DNA of 59,367 nucleotides from Syntrophomonadaceae bacterium (GCA_012728655.1 JAAYEQ010000008.1:1-59367), one strand, 5' to 3'; numbered from the stretch's first letter, positions 1 to 8,702 are shown. The notes: generated from the sequence alone by a model not told the origin. Program-made: numbers and translations.

Positions 1-209
1 ATTGCCTGCTGGATCAGGCCCTCATAGCTCAGAAGAGGGCAGATGAACTGGGTCCGGACCACTGGGATTATCATTTCTACTATGGAAAGGTACTTTCGGC
101 CAGGTATTACCTGAGGAATGTGGTTCCCAACGTCAGCCTGATTGCCAGGTTGGTCAAGGAAGGGGACGACACGGTTATACAAGCGCCAATTGAGATTTTT
201 GAGTATTAG
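1..209 (+). CDS. Acyl-CoA dehydrogenase, C-terminal fragment (gene begins before the window)
   Basis: The third frame is open from the window edge to a TAG at 207-209 and gives 68 residues. The stretch FYYGKVLSARYYLRNVVPNV followed by a short polar tail ending IFEY resembles the C-terminal helical extension of the larger acyl-CoA dehydrogenases, the type with an extra C-terminal domain, which oxidise acyl-CoA thioesters with FAD and pass electrons to ETF. The active-site region lies outside the window, so the substrate class cannot be judged. The neighbours (a dead acyl-CoA ligase and two more acyl-CoA dehydrogenases) fit a fatty-acid or branched-acid oxidation locus. Family assignment rests on the sequence pattern only. 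Confidence 0.7.
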   Translation, partial: CLLDQALIAQKRADELGPDHWDYHFYYGKVLSARYYLRNVVPNVSLIARLVKEGDDTVIQAPIEIFEY

Positions 210-246
210 ACCTCCTCTCTTTTCTGTTTGTAGGGATGGGCGTTCT

Positions 247-376
247 CCGGGATCGACGATGATCCCGGGGAATCACTTCTCCTTCTTTGCACATAGCAAC
301 GAATCTGACTATGATTCCACAGGAAAACAACCGGGAGCTCGCTTACCGTCGACTCCCCGGTTTGATTTCATAGTCA
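247..376. repeat. Hairpin plus nested inverted repeat in the gap after the dehydrogenase
   Basis: Positions 247-254 (CCGGGATC) and 261-268 (GATCCCGG) form a perfect 8-bp stem with a 6-nt loop. No T-run follows, so it is not a standard terminator, although it sits 38 bp after the stop codon. Just downstream, TGACTATGA (306-314) is mirrored by TCATAGTCA (368-376), and inside that pair AACCGG-GAG is mirrored by CTCCCCGGTT with one bulged base. The nested arrangement could be a transcript-end structure or the remains of a small mobile element. Function unknown. Confidence 0.4.
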
Positions 377-398
377 AGCTTTTGCTTTCGGTGATCGG

Positions 399-691
399 TT
401 AACTGGCCAGCCGCTGCCTCAGTTGATCTTTAAGGAGTGTGGCTTCGGGATTCTTCCAGTAGCCTTTGAAAAGCTGGGGACCGGTAACAGCAATTTCTCC
501 GGTTTGTCCGGGGGCAGTTCACAACAATCATCAGACCGGGAGGCTCTTCATATTGTGCGCCATCTGATTGACCATGAGATTGGCCATGAGATTGGCCTCC
601 GGAAAAGTGTAGCGATATCCCCCACGAAAGCCTCCAGATCAGAAGAAAGATATGCCCGGTGTCTCTCCATGTCGCCGATGTTTATCTTCAT
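399..691 (-). pseudogene. Decayed acyl-CoA synthetase (AMP-binding ligase) remnant
   Basis: A perfect-looking start (AAGGAGGAAGAGAATTT then ATG at 691) begins MKINIGDMERHRAYL, typical of the N-terminus of fatty-acid:CoA ligases. The frame fails after the residues EAFVG. A +1 shift restores the family pattern YRYTFPEANLMANLM and soon stops. A third piece downstream reads TGEIAVTGPQLFKGYWKNPE, the conserved loop normally about 350-400 residues further on, and ends in TAA at 399. The gene has therefore lost most of its middle and carries at least one frameshift. A tandem 12-bp duplication (two copies of GCCAATCTCATG) lies in the N-terminal piece. It follows the AidB-like dehydrogenase on the same strand by 34 bp, which suggests a former two-gene operon. 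Confidence 0.8.
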
Positions 692-725
692 AAATTCTCT
701 TCCTCCTTAATGGCGAGCTTACAGT

Positions 726-2315
726 CTATTCCGCCTCTTGAAGGGCCAGCTCCTGGTAGGCATGGTAAAGGTCATGGCAGAATTGATCCCACCGCTGACA
801 GGCCTCGATGGTCTTTTCATCCATAGTGAGCAGATTGGGGATGGATACCAACTCCGTCATTTCCTGCGACAGGGCTTTGATTCGGGCGGGGTCTGCTCCG
901 TTAAGGATGCGCTGAACAAATTCTGCCGGTGAATACCAGGGGGCGACCCGCTGAAAATCTCGGTGGATTTGGGTTAAAAGAACGTTTCTCGGTCCTTCCC
1001 ACAGTTCATTAACGGCCGAATCCCGGTAGAGGCGGGGAAGGGAAGAGAAATCTTCCATTACGCCGTGACCGCCGAATATGGACATGGCGGTCCGAATAAC
1101 ATCGGTCGAATCCCAGGAAGCCGTAATTTTTTGCAGCATGATCAATTCTCGTACATCAAACGTCTTCTTCTTTTGCTCTTCGCTGCCCGTAGTTACCAGC
1201 CCACCCTGCAAACCACCTTCCAGTTGCAGGTAGTCACGGTAGAGCTTAAAGGCGCCGGCCGTGGTTTGGCGGGCCAATTGCTCGGCTTTTCTCAGTTGAC
1301 CAGCCACCAGGGGGAACTGAGCGACTTTAACCCCGAAGGCCTCCCGGAATTCGGCGTACTTCTTTGCTTCCCGCACCGCCCTGGTCATAAAGGCGGCAGC
1401 CGACAGGCCAACCGTCAGACGGGAACAGGTAAGAACAATGCCTACCACATTGGCCAAACCCCGATGGAGAGGGCCAACCGGGTAAGCTACGGCTCCATCA
1501 AAGGTTATTTCGGCCGTGGTGAGTTCGCTCGTACCCAGCTTCCACTTAATCCGGTCGATAGTGTAGCCGTTTCGTTTTTCCTTTTCCTTGTCCCCCGGCA
1601 GCCAGGAGGGCATGACGAATAAGGCTACTTTCTCGCTCCCCGCCGGCTTGGCGGTAATGAGAGCGTAGTCGGCGTGAGTGGCCGAACAGAAGAATTTGGT
1701 ACCGTACAGCCGCCAGGTATCGCCGGTCTGAACTGCTTCCAGAAGGTTGGCACCTACATCCGAACCGCCGTGAATCTCCGATAAATACTGGGCACCGATG
1801 GCGAAATCCCCGTCAATTCCTTCCTGGCAGTGAAGCAGAATGCGTTTCAGTTCGGGGGTATCGGCATACCTCTTGAGGATTTCCACCAGGCCTTCAGTAC
1901 AGGTAATGGGGCAGGAGATGCAGGCTTCACCGTTTTGATAGATAAGATACATCTTGGTTAACTTGACCCAGGGCAAGGTCTTATCAGAAAATAAGGCTTC
2001 GGAAAAGATCTCCTTTTCCATAATCTCGGTTTCTTTGGGGCGGACAATGCGGTCAATCCGGTTCTTATGCCCGTCGTAGTGCATCATGTAAGGGCGTTTT
2101 TCCGGCCAGGCTATGGCCTCGGCCATGTCCCGCCAGCGGAAGGATACTTTGGGAGATATTTTTCTGGCTTCCTCGTCAACCACCGGCCAATCTTCGCCTG
2201 TGTAATGCTTTACTACTTTCTGCAGAAACGGATCATCGCGGTAGTAGTCGAAATTCCTTCTCCAATCCAGGAATTCATTAAAACTGTAAGGATTGTTGCG
2301 GTTAGGCAGAGACAT
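726..2315 (-). CDS. AidB-like acyl-CoA dehydrogenase
   Basis: The 529-residue protein is longer than the usual 380-residue acyl-CoA dehydrogenases and has the extended layout of the AidB/large ACAD group. GAQYLSEIHGGSDVGAN matches the flavin and substrate-binding loop (the T/S-E-x-x-x-G-S-D motif), YGTKFFCSATHADYALITA is the following beta-domain, and ELWEGPRNVL near residue 450 carries the glutamate at the usual catalytic-base position. Expected role is FAD-dependent alpha-beta oxidation of an acyl-CoA; the substrate is not predictable here. The ATG follows GGAGGG. It is divergent from the XRE-dehydrogenase pair, with 240 bp between, and was probably co-transcribed with the now-dead ligase. 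Confidence 0.85.
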   Translation of the reverse strand: MSLPNRNNPYSFNEFLDWRRNFDYYRDDPFLQKVVKHYTGEDWPVVDEEARKISPKVSFRWRDMAEAIAWPEKRPYMMHYDGHKNRIDRIVRPKETEIMEKEIFSEALFSDKTLPWVKLTKMYLIYQNGEACISCPITCTEGLVEILKRYADTPELKRILLHCQEGIDGDFAIGAQYLSEIHGGSDVGANLLEAVQTGDTWRLYGTKFFCSATHADYALITAKPAGSEKVALFVMPSWLPGDKEKEKRNGYTIDRIKWKLGTSELTTAEITFDGAVAYPVGPLHRGLANVVGIVLTCSRLTVGLSAAAFMTRAVREAKKYAEFREAFGVKVAQFPLVAGQLRKAEQLARQTTAGAFKLYRDYLQLEGGLQGGLVTTGSEEQKKKTFDVRELIMLQKITASWDSTDVIRTAMSIFGGHGVMEDFSSLPRLYRDSAVNELWEGPRNVLLTQIHRDFQRVAPWYSPAEFVQRILNGADPARIKALSQEMTELVSIPNLLTMDEKTIEACQRWDQFCHDLYHAYQELALQEAE

Positions 2316-2555
2316 ATCAAACCCTCCAAGAGTCTTAATAATTTAAGGATATTACTGAGCATCACCCCTTTAGTTATTATGTTAACGGCGATCAATGTAA
2401 TAAATATAACAAAATGTTAAATATATTGTAATTTAAAGGTCATAGATTGTCAATACTTCAAAAATAATTACTTGAAAACATGAAATAGTGGCTTGTAGTT
2501 TATAGATATGCCGACAAGCGTTATAATAATTACATTAGAGGAAAAGGTGAATAAT
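2316..2555. promoter_or_regulatory. AT-rich divergent control region with a TAACA-AAA-TGTTA palindrome
   Basis: This AT-rich stretch separates the AidB-like dehydrogenase from the XRE regulator. A short inverted repeat (TAACA 2407-2411, AAA, TGTTA 2415-2419) embedded in A/T and a GTTAAC at 2381-2386 are candidate operators. An XRE regulator encoded beside its own divergent promoter commonly binds there. No confident -35/-10 pair could be fixed. Confidence 0.35.
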
Positions 2556-2918
2556 GTGAAATACCGTGAGATAGGATACCGAATTGCCATTGCCCGCGAG
2601 GAAGTCGGGCTCAACCAGAAGGAACTGGCCGAGCGATTGGGGATTTCTCAGGCCACCCTCTCCAATTATGAGAAGGGTAAACGTCGTATATACCTGCCTC
2701 AGTTGCAGAAGATTGCCGAAGCCCTGGGCAGGCCGCTCGATTATTTCCTGCAGCCGATTGACCCGGTAATTGAACCGGCTGAATCGTCAAGCCACGACGA
2801 GGTGAAGGAATTACTGCAGATCATGTCCGAGTTAAACGATCTCCCTCGGGAAGAACGGAAATCAGTGATGGATTTCATCAGATGGCTTAAGGCCAAGAGG
2901 AAAGGAGAATCGACGTGA
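2556..2918 (+). CDS. XRE-family helix-turn-helix regulator
   Basis: From GTG 2556 the product is 120 residues. Residues about 4-60 form a Cro/C1-type HTH: IAREEVGLNQKELAERLG is helix 1-2 and SQATLSNYEKGKR the recognition helix. A short acidic C-terminal tail could dimerise. The start at 2556 is preferred over an upstream in-frame ATG at 2508 because AAGGTG lies 5 bases in front and the HTH then begins right away. Its stop overlaps the GTG start of the next acyl-CoA dehydrogenase, so the two are translationally coupled. It probably controls the local acyl-CoA genes (inference from position). Confidence 0.85.
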   Translation: MKYREIGYRIAIAREEVGLNQKELAERLGISQATLSNYEKGKRRIYLPQLQKIAEALGRPLDYFLQPIDPVIEPAESSSHDEVKELLQIMSELNDLPREERKSVMDFIRWLKAKRKGEST

Positions 2919-4051
2919 TAGCGTTCCAGATGAGCGAAGAGCAAATGGAATTGGTCTCGCTGATCAGGGATGTACTAAAAAGTGAGGTCGAGCCTCTGGT
3001 CCTGGAGTTGGACCGCCGCGAGGGGCAGGATTTTGACTGGCGGCCGGTTGAAACTCTTGCTCGCCTGAATATGGTGGCTCCCATTGTGCCGGAAGAATAC
3101 GGAGGACGAGGTTTGGACTTCGTTACAACCGCCCTGATTATTGAAGAGGTGGCCGCGGTGTGTGCCGGTCTGGCCGCTTGCATGGTTGGGACCATTCACG
3201 CACTGCTGCCAATCCTGGTGGGCGGCAATGAGGAGCAGAAAAAAAGATTTCTTATCCCGCTGGTTTCGAATAAGCCGGCCCTTGCTGCCTTTGCTCTTAC
3301 TGAGCCCAAAGGGGGATCGGATATTCAGAGACTGGACACGTATTACCGGCCTGCGGGCGACGGATTTATCTTAAATGGGATCAAGGACTACGTTATAAAC
3401 GGAGCGGTGGCTGATTTTGTAACCGTATGTGCCGGCGCCTCTCAGGATGGGCGTCCCGGAGCTTATCAGTTCCTGGTTGTTCCCCGGGACCGGATCAAGG
3501 CAACCATAAACAGAAAAACCATGGGTATTCGCGCCAGTAATACCGCCCAACTGGTATTCGAGGATACTCCGGTAACGAAAGAAGAGCTTCTCGGCCACCC
3601 TGACACGGGATACTTACTGCTCACCCAGACCCTCGATTGCGGACGGGCCTTGATCGGAGCCATTCAGGTAGGTATCGCCCGGGCGGCTTATGAGCAGACT
3701 TTGTCCTACGCCCGAATGAGGGAGCAGTTTGGACGCCCCATATTTTCCAATCAGGGAGTATCCTTCCCCCTGGTGGAGATGGCCACTGCCATTGATGCCG
3801 CCAGGTTCATGGTTTGGAGGGCTTGTTATCTGATGGATCAGGATGGGGACTATACCCGGGCATCTTCGATGGCCAGGCTCTATGCGGGGCAGGTAGGACA
3901 GATGGTTACGGCACGGGCCATAGATATCATGGGTGCGGCCGGATACAAAGACGACAGCCTTCTCAGCATCTACTTTCGTGATGCCAAAGTCTGCAGCATT
4001 GTGGGCGGCACCGACAATGTGCAAAAGATGATTATTGCCTCTCTGCTCTGA
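2915..4051 (+). CDS. Acyl-CoA dehydrogenase
   Basis: 378 residues, the normal length for a short- to medium-chain acyl-CoA dehydrogenase. FALTEPKGGSDIQRLDT is the flavin/substrate loop, MGIRASNTAQLVFEDTPV the beta-domain signature, and YARMREQFGRPIFSNQGV the C-terminal helical signature. At the usual catalytic glutamate position (YEGT in most members) the sequence reads IVGGTDN, so the base must come from elsewhere, as in isovaleryl- and long-chain-type enzymes, or activity differs. GTG 2915 is chosen because AAAGGAG lies 7 bases in front; it overlaps the XRE stop codon. Electrons would go to ETF. Substrate unknown. Confidence 0.85.
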   Translation: MIAFQMSEEQMELVSLIRDVLKSEVEPLVLELDRREGQDFDWRPVETLARLNMVAPIVPEEYGGRGLDFVTTALIIEEVAAVCAGLAACMVGTIHALLPILVGGNEEQKKRFLIPLVSNKPALAAFALTEPKGGSDIQRLDTYYRPAGDGFILNGIKDYVINGAVADFVTVCAGASQDGRPGAYQFLVVPRDRIKATINRKTMGIRASNTAQLVFEDTPVTKEELLGHPDTGYLLLTQTLDCGRALIGAIQVGIARAAYEQTLSYARMREQFGRPIFSNQGVSFPLVEMATAIDAARFMVWRACYLMDQDGDYTRASSMARLYAGQVGQMVTARAIDIMGAAGYKDDSLLSIYFRDAKVCSIVGGTDNVQKMIIASLL

Positions 4052-4063
4052 CCTGTAACTCCA

Positions 4064-4174
4064 TTATTTCGTAATCTGCTCAATTATGGGAGCCAGACCC
4101 CAGGCCATTAAACCGAAGACGAGAACCAGACCTAAGAATACAATTATCCAGAACTCGCGGCTCTTGGTGTTCAT
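4064..4174 (-). CDS. Possible 36-residue single-span membrane peptide
   Basis: A short reading frame on the minus strand starts at ATG 4174 and reads MNTKSREFW, then one hydrophobic helix (IIVFLGLVLVFGLMAWGLA), then a short charged tail ending ITK. A charged N-terminus, one membrane helix and a polar tail is the plan of many small bacterial membrane peptides. The ribosome site is weak (TAGGT) and there is no homology evidence. It converges on the dehydrogenase, 12 bp from its stop, and diverges from the GGDEF gene. No function is suggested. Confidence 0.35.
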   Translation of the reverse strand: MNTKSREFWIIVFLGLVLVFGLMAWGLAPIIEQITK

Positions 4175-4426
4175 ACGGCATACCTAATAGTCCTACAACA
4201 TTTTCTTTATAGGCCCCCGGTTTAAGTGTATAATTTTCTGGGACATGGTATTTTAGCTCGTCCCTTTTGAAAGCTGCGTTTATCTGCAGAAACGGTAGTA
4301 TCCAGGTCCATTTCACAATATGGCGCCATCTATATTTGCGAATAAATATGGGACTCTCATAATCACCAGTGATTGAGAGCCCAAACAAATATATTCTGGA
4401 TTCCAATTAATGTAGAGGTGCTTTTC

Positions 4427-6016
4427 TTGAAAATACTGATTAGCGTATACCTTCTTCTTGGGGCTGCTCTGTGTCAGTTTTTCTCCGCCTATTTCTATGC
4501 AAAGGGCAGAATCAGCTACCGCAAGGCCTTTTCTTTCTTGCTTTTATGTTTAAGCGTTTATTTGTTTGGTTCTTTAATGATTATCAACAGCGACAACTTG
4601 CAGGAGATGATCTTTTGGAACCAGATTCAATATCTGGGATTGCCCTTTATTTCTGTACTGTGGTTGGTAGTGGCTCTCATTTATACCAGAACCATTTATA
4701 CCCTGAAAAACCGGACGGCTCTTTTGCTCTTTGTCGTGCCGGTAATTACTTTTTTCATACGGCTTACCAATCCATGGCACCATCTTTTTTATACTAGTTT
4801 TGAAGCGACACAGGCATTTGGAATTAATACTATGCTTATGGAAAGAGGTTTTTGGTACTACGTCAACATTTCGTATACCATACTGTGTTTGCTCCTGACT
4901 ATCGTCATTTACCTTTTGGGATACCTCAAGAATCGCGCCGGCGATACCAGAAACCATTTTGTGATCACATTTTTCGCTTCCTTGTTTACTCTCATCGGGA
5001 TAATGCTGCTTCTTTTCACTCTCGACGATCAAGGTATTGATTATACCGCCCTGATAATTCCCGTTTCACTGCTTACCATCAGCTATGGCATTATAAAACA
5101 CGATTTTCTGGAGATAAGAACCCTGGCTCGGGATACAATCTTTGAGAACAACATCGCCGGCATGGTGATACTGGGGCCGGGGGGAAGGATAATAGATTTC
5201 AATAAAGCAGCCCGGGATTTCTTTGGAAAGTTAAACATTTCACTGGATAATTATCCCCTGGAGCGCATCCTTGATCGAGAGCTGGAACTGCTGGAAATAT
5301 TTAAAAGCAAAGGTGACGCCGATTATGCTGTGGTGATAAATGGAGAAAAGCATATCTTTGAGATTGACACGGTTCTCCTGGGTAACAACCAGGACGGAAA
5401 TATGAAAATGCTAAAATCCATCCGTGATGTCACCGAAGAAAGGAAAATCCGGGAGGAACTGAAGGTTCTGGCTACCACGGATTCCTTAAGCGGCCTCTGC
5501 AATCGAACGGAGTTCGTGAGTTTGGCTCAAAGAGAGTTAGCCAGAGCCAAAAAACATAATGGAGAACTGTCATTGTTGATGATGGATTTGGATTCTTTTA
5601 AGCATATCAACGATACCTATGGGCATATGGCCGGGGACGTAGTGATTAGAGAGATTGGAAACCTCATAAAGAGCAGTTTTCGAAAAACTAATATTGTTGG
5701 CCGTCTCGGGGGAGACGAATTTGCTGTGCTTTTGAAAAACACATCTTTGCCGGAGGCGAAAAAGGCAGCGGAACAGTTTCGGACTACTGTTGCCGAGACA
5801 AAAGTTATTATCGGGGAGCAGGAGATTGGTTTAACGATAAGCATTGGAGCCGCGGCGAAAAGTGAAAATGACGATAGCAGCAGTATTGAGGACATTTTGA
5901 GAAAGGCCGATGACGCCCTGTACGAAGCCAAAGCCAAGGGACGAAACTGCGTGGTAATTTGGGATGACGGGATGGAAGATGCAGCAACGGCTATTGACGA
6001 GAGTTTACCCGTTTAA
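4427..6016 (+). CDS. Membrane-bound diguanylate cyclase (7TM sensor, PAS, GGDEF)
   Basis: From TTG 4427 (AGAGGTG six bases upstream) the product is 529 residues. About seven hydrophobic helices fill residues 1-225, resembling the 7TM N-terminal module of some sensor kinases. A PAS-like segment (DTIFENNIAGMVILGPGGRI...) follows at about 235-345, then a GGDEF domain at about 350-520 with the intact signature RLGGDEF. It should make c-di-GMP from two GTP in response to a membrane or ligand signal. The position of the inhibitory I-site (RxxD) reads RKTN, so product inhibition may be weak. A c-di-GMP riboswitch and an HD-GYP enzyme near 54 kb are possible partners in the same signalling network. 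Confidence 0.85.
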   Translation: MKILISVYLLLGAALCQFFSAYFYAKGRISYRKAFSFLLLCLSVYLFGSLMIINSDNLQEMIFWNQIQYLGLPFISVLWLVVALIYTRTIYTLKNRTALLLFVVPVITFFIRLTNPWHHLFYTSFEATQAFGINTMLMERGFWYYVNISYTILCLLLTIVIYLLGYLKNRAGDTRNHFVITFFASLFTLIGIMLLLFTLDDQGIDYTALIIPVSLLTISYGIIKHDFLEIRTLARDTIFENNIAGMVILGPGGRIIDFNKAARDFFGKLNISLDNYPLERILDRELELLEIFKSKGDADYAVVINGEKHIFEIDTVLLGNNQDGNMKMLKSIRDVTEERKIREELKVLATTDSLSGLCNRTEFVSLAQRELARAKKHNGELSLLMMDLDSFKHINDTYGHMAGDVVIREIGNLIKSSFRKTNIVGRLGGDEFAVLLKNTSLPEAKKAAEQFRTTVAETKVIIGEQEIGLTISIGAAAKSENDDSSSIEDILRKADDALYEAKAKGRNCVVIWDDGMEDAATAIDESLPV

Positions 6017-6160
6017 TCTTGAACAGGAAGACATGCTGGAAATTACCGGTTGACAGCGCCCGTTTTGTTCTGTTACGTTGTTGACAGAGCCACATAAGAA
6101 TAAGTCGAGTAAAGTATAGTCAGCTGAGCCGAGCGGAGATGAGATGAGTTGGTGAGTCGG

Positions 6161-6189
6161 CCAATGCTTATCCGCGGCATTGGTTTTTT
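6161..6189 (+). terminator. Rho-independent terminator ahead of the trp genes
   Basis: CCAATGC (6161-6167), a 9-nt loop, GCATTGG (6177-6183) and six T residues. It lies 145 bp after the diguanylate cyclase gene. It may end that transcript or act as an attenuator in a trpBA leader; two TTGACA-like elements lie upstream (around 6050-6090) but have poor -10 partners. Confidence 0.75.
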
Positions 6190-6314
6190 GTTATTTAAGC
6201 CCTTTTTTCACCCAGCCTCTGTCATCTCTGTTTGTTGCCTTCGAAACTTATCCGGTCATTTCAATAGGTAAATGATCCTCGTAACCGGTCGGCGTCGGAA
6301 AGGAGGGACGTGCG

Positions 6315-6389
6315 ATGTCGTTCAGGTGTTGGCCCCTCGCGGGCCGTAAGCGATGCATGATTTGCATTCAACATCATTTTGAGGAGTGA
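6315..6389 (+). CDS. Possible 24-residue leader peptide in front of trpB
   Basis: A short frame with a strong ribosome site (AAAGGAGGG, about 8 bases before ATG 6315) encodes 24 residues rich in Cys and basic residues, with one Trp at position 6 ([10 protein letters not shown]...). It ends at TGA 6387-6389, five bases before the trpB ATG, and its last codons contain the trpB ribosome site GAGGAG. Inside lies a GGCCC-CTCGC-GGGCC hairpin, directly after the Trp and Pro codons. Translation of the leader could couple to, or control, trpB. Only one Trp codon makes classic ribosome-stalling attenuation weak. Confidence 0.4.
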   Translation: MSFRCWPLAGRKRCMICIQHHFEE

Positions 6390-6394
6390 TTTTA

Positions 6395-7579
6395 ATGAGC
6401 ATAAATTCATTTCATGCTCTTCCGGATGAACGCGGGTATTTCGGCGATTATGGGGGCCGTTTTGTTCCGGAAACCTTGATGCCGTCCCTGCTGGAACTGG
6501 AAGCGTTTTATGTTCGGTTAAAATGCGATGAATCCTTTCAGGAGGAATTGGTTCACTATCTCAAGCATTATGTGGGCCGGCCTACACCGCTGTATTTCGC
6601 CTCCCGCTTAACTGCAAGCCTGGGTGGAGCCCGTATTTACCTGAAACGGGAGGACCTGAATCATACCGGTTCCCATAAGATAAACAACACCCTGGGACAG
6701 GGGCTGCTGGCGAAGCGGATGGGCAAGAGGCGGATAATTGCCGAAACCGGGGCCGGACAGCACGGGGTGGCCACGGCGACCGCGGCGTCCCTGTTGGGGT
6801 TTGAGTGTGAGATATATATGGGGGAAGAAGACATTATGCGTCAGGGTCTTAATGTAAAACGCATGGAACTCCTGGGCGCAAAGGTTAATCCGGTTTATTC
6901 CGGCGGGCGAACCCTAAAGGATGCCATGAACGAGGCCATTCGGGACTGGGTTACCAATGTGGACAGCACCTACTACCTGCTGGGCTCGGTCGGCGGTCCC
7001 CATCCGTATCCGATGATGGTGCGAGATTTCCAATCCATAATCGGACGGGAAACCCGGCAGCAGATCATGGAAGCCGAAAGCCGACTTCCGGACTATATCG
7101 TGGCCTGCGTGGGCGGCGGTTCCAATGCTATGGGGATTTTTCACCCCTTCCTGAATGACGGTGAGGTTAAGCTGATCGGAGTGGAGGCGGCCGGGCGCGG
7201 TTTGCAGTCGGATAAACATGCAGCCACCCTCAATTGCGGAAGACCGGGCACCCTGCACGGTTCGTACAGCCTGGTCCTGCAAAACGGAGATGGTCAGATT
7301 CAAAATGCCTATTCCATTGCGGCGGGTCTCGACTATCCCGGGGTGGGACCGGAGCACGCCTACCTCCTTAAAAGCGGGCGGGTTACCTATACCACTGCTC
7401 ATGATGATGATGCCCTGGAGGCATTTTACCTGCTCAGCCGCATGGAGGGTATAATACCTGCTTTGGAAAGTGCCCATGCCCTGGCCGAGGTTATCCGTCT
7501 GGCCCCGACACTGCCCAGGGAGGCTGTAATTGTCGTCAATCTCTCGGGGCGGGGCGACAAGGATGTGGATTCCGTTTGA
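6395..7579 (+). CDS. trpB: Tryptophan synthase beta chain
   Basis: 394 residues from ATG 6395 (GAGGAG eight bases upstream). The PLP-lysine motif is intact ([15 protein letters not shown]), as are the phosphate-binding GGGSNAMG and the C-terminal HALAE segment. It joins indole and serine to give tryptophan, with PLP as cofactor, in an alpha2-beta2 complex with TrpA, encoded next. It is the standard TrpB1 type, with the N-terminal segment [20 protein letters not shown]. Only trpB and trpA are present; the remaining trp genes are not in this window, so this locus may serve indole salvage or be a detached end of the operon. Confidence 0.97.
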   Translation: MSINSFHALPDERGYFGDYGGRFVPETLMPSLLELEAFYVRLKCDESFQEELVHYLKHYVGRPTPLYFASRLTASLGGARIYLKREDLNHTGSHKINNTLGQGLLAKRMGKRRIIAETGAGQHGVATATAASLLGFECEIYMGEEDIMRQGLNVKRMELLGAKVNPVYSGGRTLKDAMNEAIRDWVTNVDSTYYLLGSVGGPHPYPMMVRDFQSIIGRETRQQIMEAESRLPDYIVACVGGGSNAMGIFHPFLNDGEVKLIGVEAAGRGLQSDKHAATLNCGRPGTLHGSYSLVLQNGDGQIQNAYSIAAGLDYPGVGPEHAYLLKSGRVTYTTAHDDDALEAFYLLSRMEGIIPALESAHALAEVIRLAPTLPREAVIVVNLSGRGDKDVDSV

Positions 7580-7592
7580 GAAAGGGGGATAC

Positions 7593-8381
7593 ATGGTGAG
7601 CCGTATAAAAGAAAGATTCAAGGTGTTAAAAGAACGGGGAGAGAAGGCTCTGGTTGCCTTCATTACCGGAGGGTATCCCTCGCTGGAGGTTGCGGGGCAG
7701 ATGGTGTTGGGCCTGGCCGAATGCGGTGCGGATATCATTGAGATTGGGGTGCCCTTTTCCGACCCGATAGCCGACGGTCCGGTAATCCAAACCGCCTCCT
7801 ACCGGGCTCTACAGGGCGGGGTTACGGTGGCCGGGATTCTGGAGATGGTACGAAGGGTACGACAGCAGAGCCCTGTTCCCCTGGTATTGATGAGTTATTA
7901 TAACCCCATCCTGCAGATGGGGTTGCACGAATTCTGCCGCCAGGCGGCGCAGAGCGGGGTGGATGGGCTGATCATACCGGATCTGCCTATGGAGGAAAGC
8001 GTCCCCCTGCTTCAGGCCGCGGAACCGGAGGGAATAGACGTGGTGCCGCTGGTGGCTCCGACCAGCAATCGGGAACGCATTGCCGCCATCTGTGCCCAGG
8101 CCCGCGGTTTTGTCTACTGTGTTTCGGTTACCGGGGTGACTGGAGAACGTGAGGAGATAAACACTGACCTGGCGAGTCTTACCGGTTCCATCCGGCAGTG
8201 TACCGATCTGCCCTTGGTTATCGGTTTCGGGGTGGGGAATGCCGCCACCGCCAGACACCTGGCCCCCCTCTGTGACGGGGTGGTGGTGGGCAGCGCCCTG
8301 ATGCGCCTTATAATGGAGGATTCCTTCGATAGAGCCCGGGAACTGGTGCGGGAGATAAAGTCGGCCATTAGCCGGCAGTGA
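7593..8381 (+). CDS. trpA: Tryptophan synthase alpha chain
   Basis: 262 residues from ATG 7593, chosen because GGGGG lies a few bases upstream and it removes an improbable N-terminal extension that overlaps trpB. The TIM-barrel family signature IEIGVPFSDPIADGP carries the catalytic glutamate and aspartate, and GFVYCVSVTGVTGER and GFGVGNAATARHLA are the phosphate-binding loops. It splits indole-3-glycerol phosphate and channels indole to TrpB. It lies 13 bp after trpB. Confidence 0.97.
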   Translation: MVSRIKERFKVLKERGEKALVAFITGGYPSLEVAGQMVLGLAECGADIIEIGVPFSDPIADGPVIQTASYRALQGGVTVAGILEMVRRVRQQSPVPLVLMSYYNPILQMGLHEFCRQAAQSGVDGLIIPDLPMEESVPLLQAAEPEGIDVVPLVAPTSNRERIAAICAQARGFVYCVSVTGVTGEREEINTDLASLTGSIRQCTDLPLVIGFGVGNAATARHLAPLCDGVVVGSALMRLIMEDSFDRARELVREIKSAISRQ

Positions 8382-8501
8382 TGATGGCGTTTGCCAATCT
8401 CTCCTTTATATCATAAAGTTGTTAGGGGGAAAAACTCCGGGCGGGTTTAACGCATTATGCAAAGAGCTTTTCCCCGCCGATGGTTAGGAAGGAGAGGTAG
8501 T

Positions 8502-8702
8502 GTGTACATCGTTGACAGACTGGAAGGGGACTGGGCCGTCGTTGAGGGTGAAAAGCAAACCTTCAATCTGCCTCGAAAACTCCTGCCCGGGGAGGTTCGG
8601 GAGGGAGATGTCATCCGGATAACGGTTGCAATCGACCATGAGGCTACCCGGTCCCGGGAGCGGAAGGTAAAGCAGTTGATGGAAGAAGTCTTTGAGGATT
8701 AG
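8502..8702 (+). CDS. DUF3006 family small protein
   Basis: 66 residues from GTG 8502 (AAGGAGAGG four bases upstream). The pattern YIVDRLEGDWAVVEGE...NLPRKLLPGEVREGDVI is that of the DUF3006 family, small beta-barrel-like proteins found across Firmicutes. They often sit beside ComEC-like metallo-beta-lactamase genes, as here (9 bp before the next gene). The pairing suggests a joint role in secreted nucleic-acid or nucleotide hydrolysis, but no biochemical function is established that I know of. Confidence 0.8.
   Translation: MYIVDRLEGDWAVVEGEKQTFNLPRKLLPGEVREGDVIRITVAIDHEATRSRERKVKQLMEEVFED

Noticed and set aside
4080-4406. 108-codon minus-strand frame upstream of the GGDEF gene
   Set aside because: Low-complexity mixed composition, no ribosome site, and it conflicts with a more protein-like short frame on the same strand.
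6050-6160. T-box or other riboswitch in front of trpB
   Set aside because: No T-box core (TGGNACCGCG) and no known aptamer motif; only a terminator and a possible leader peptide are visible.
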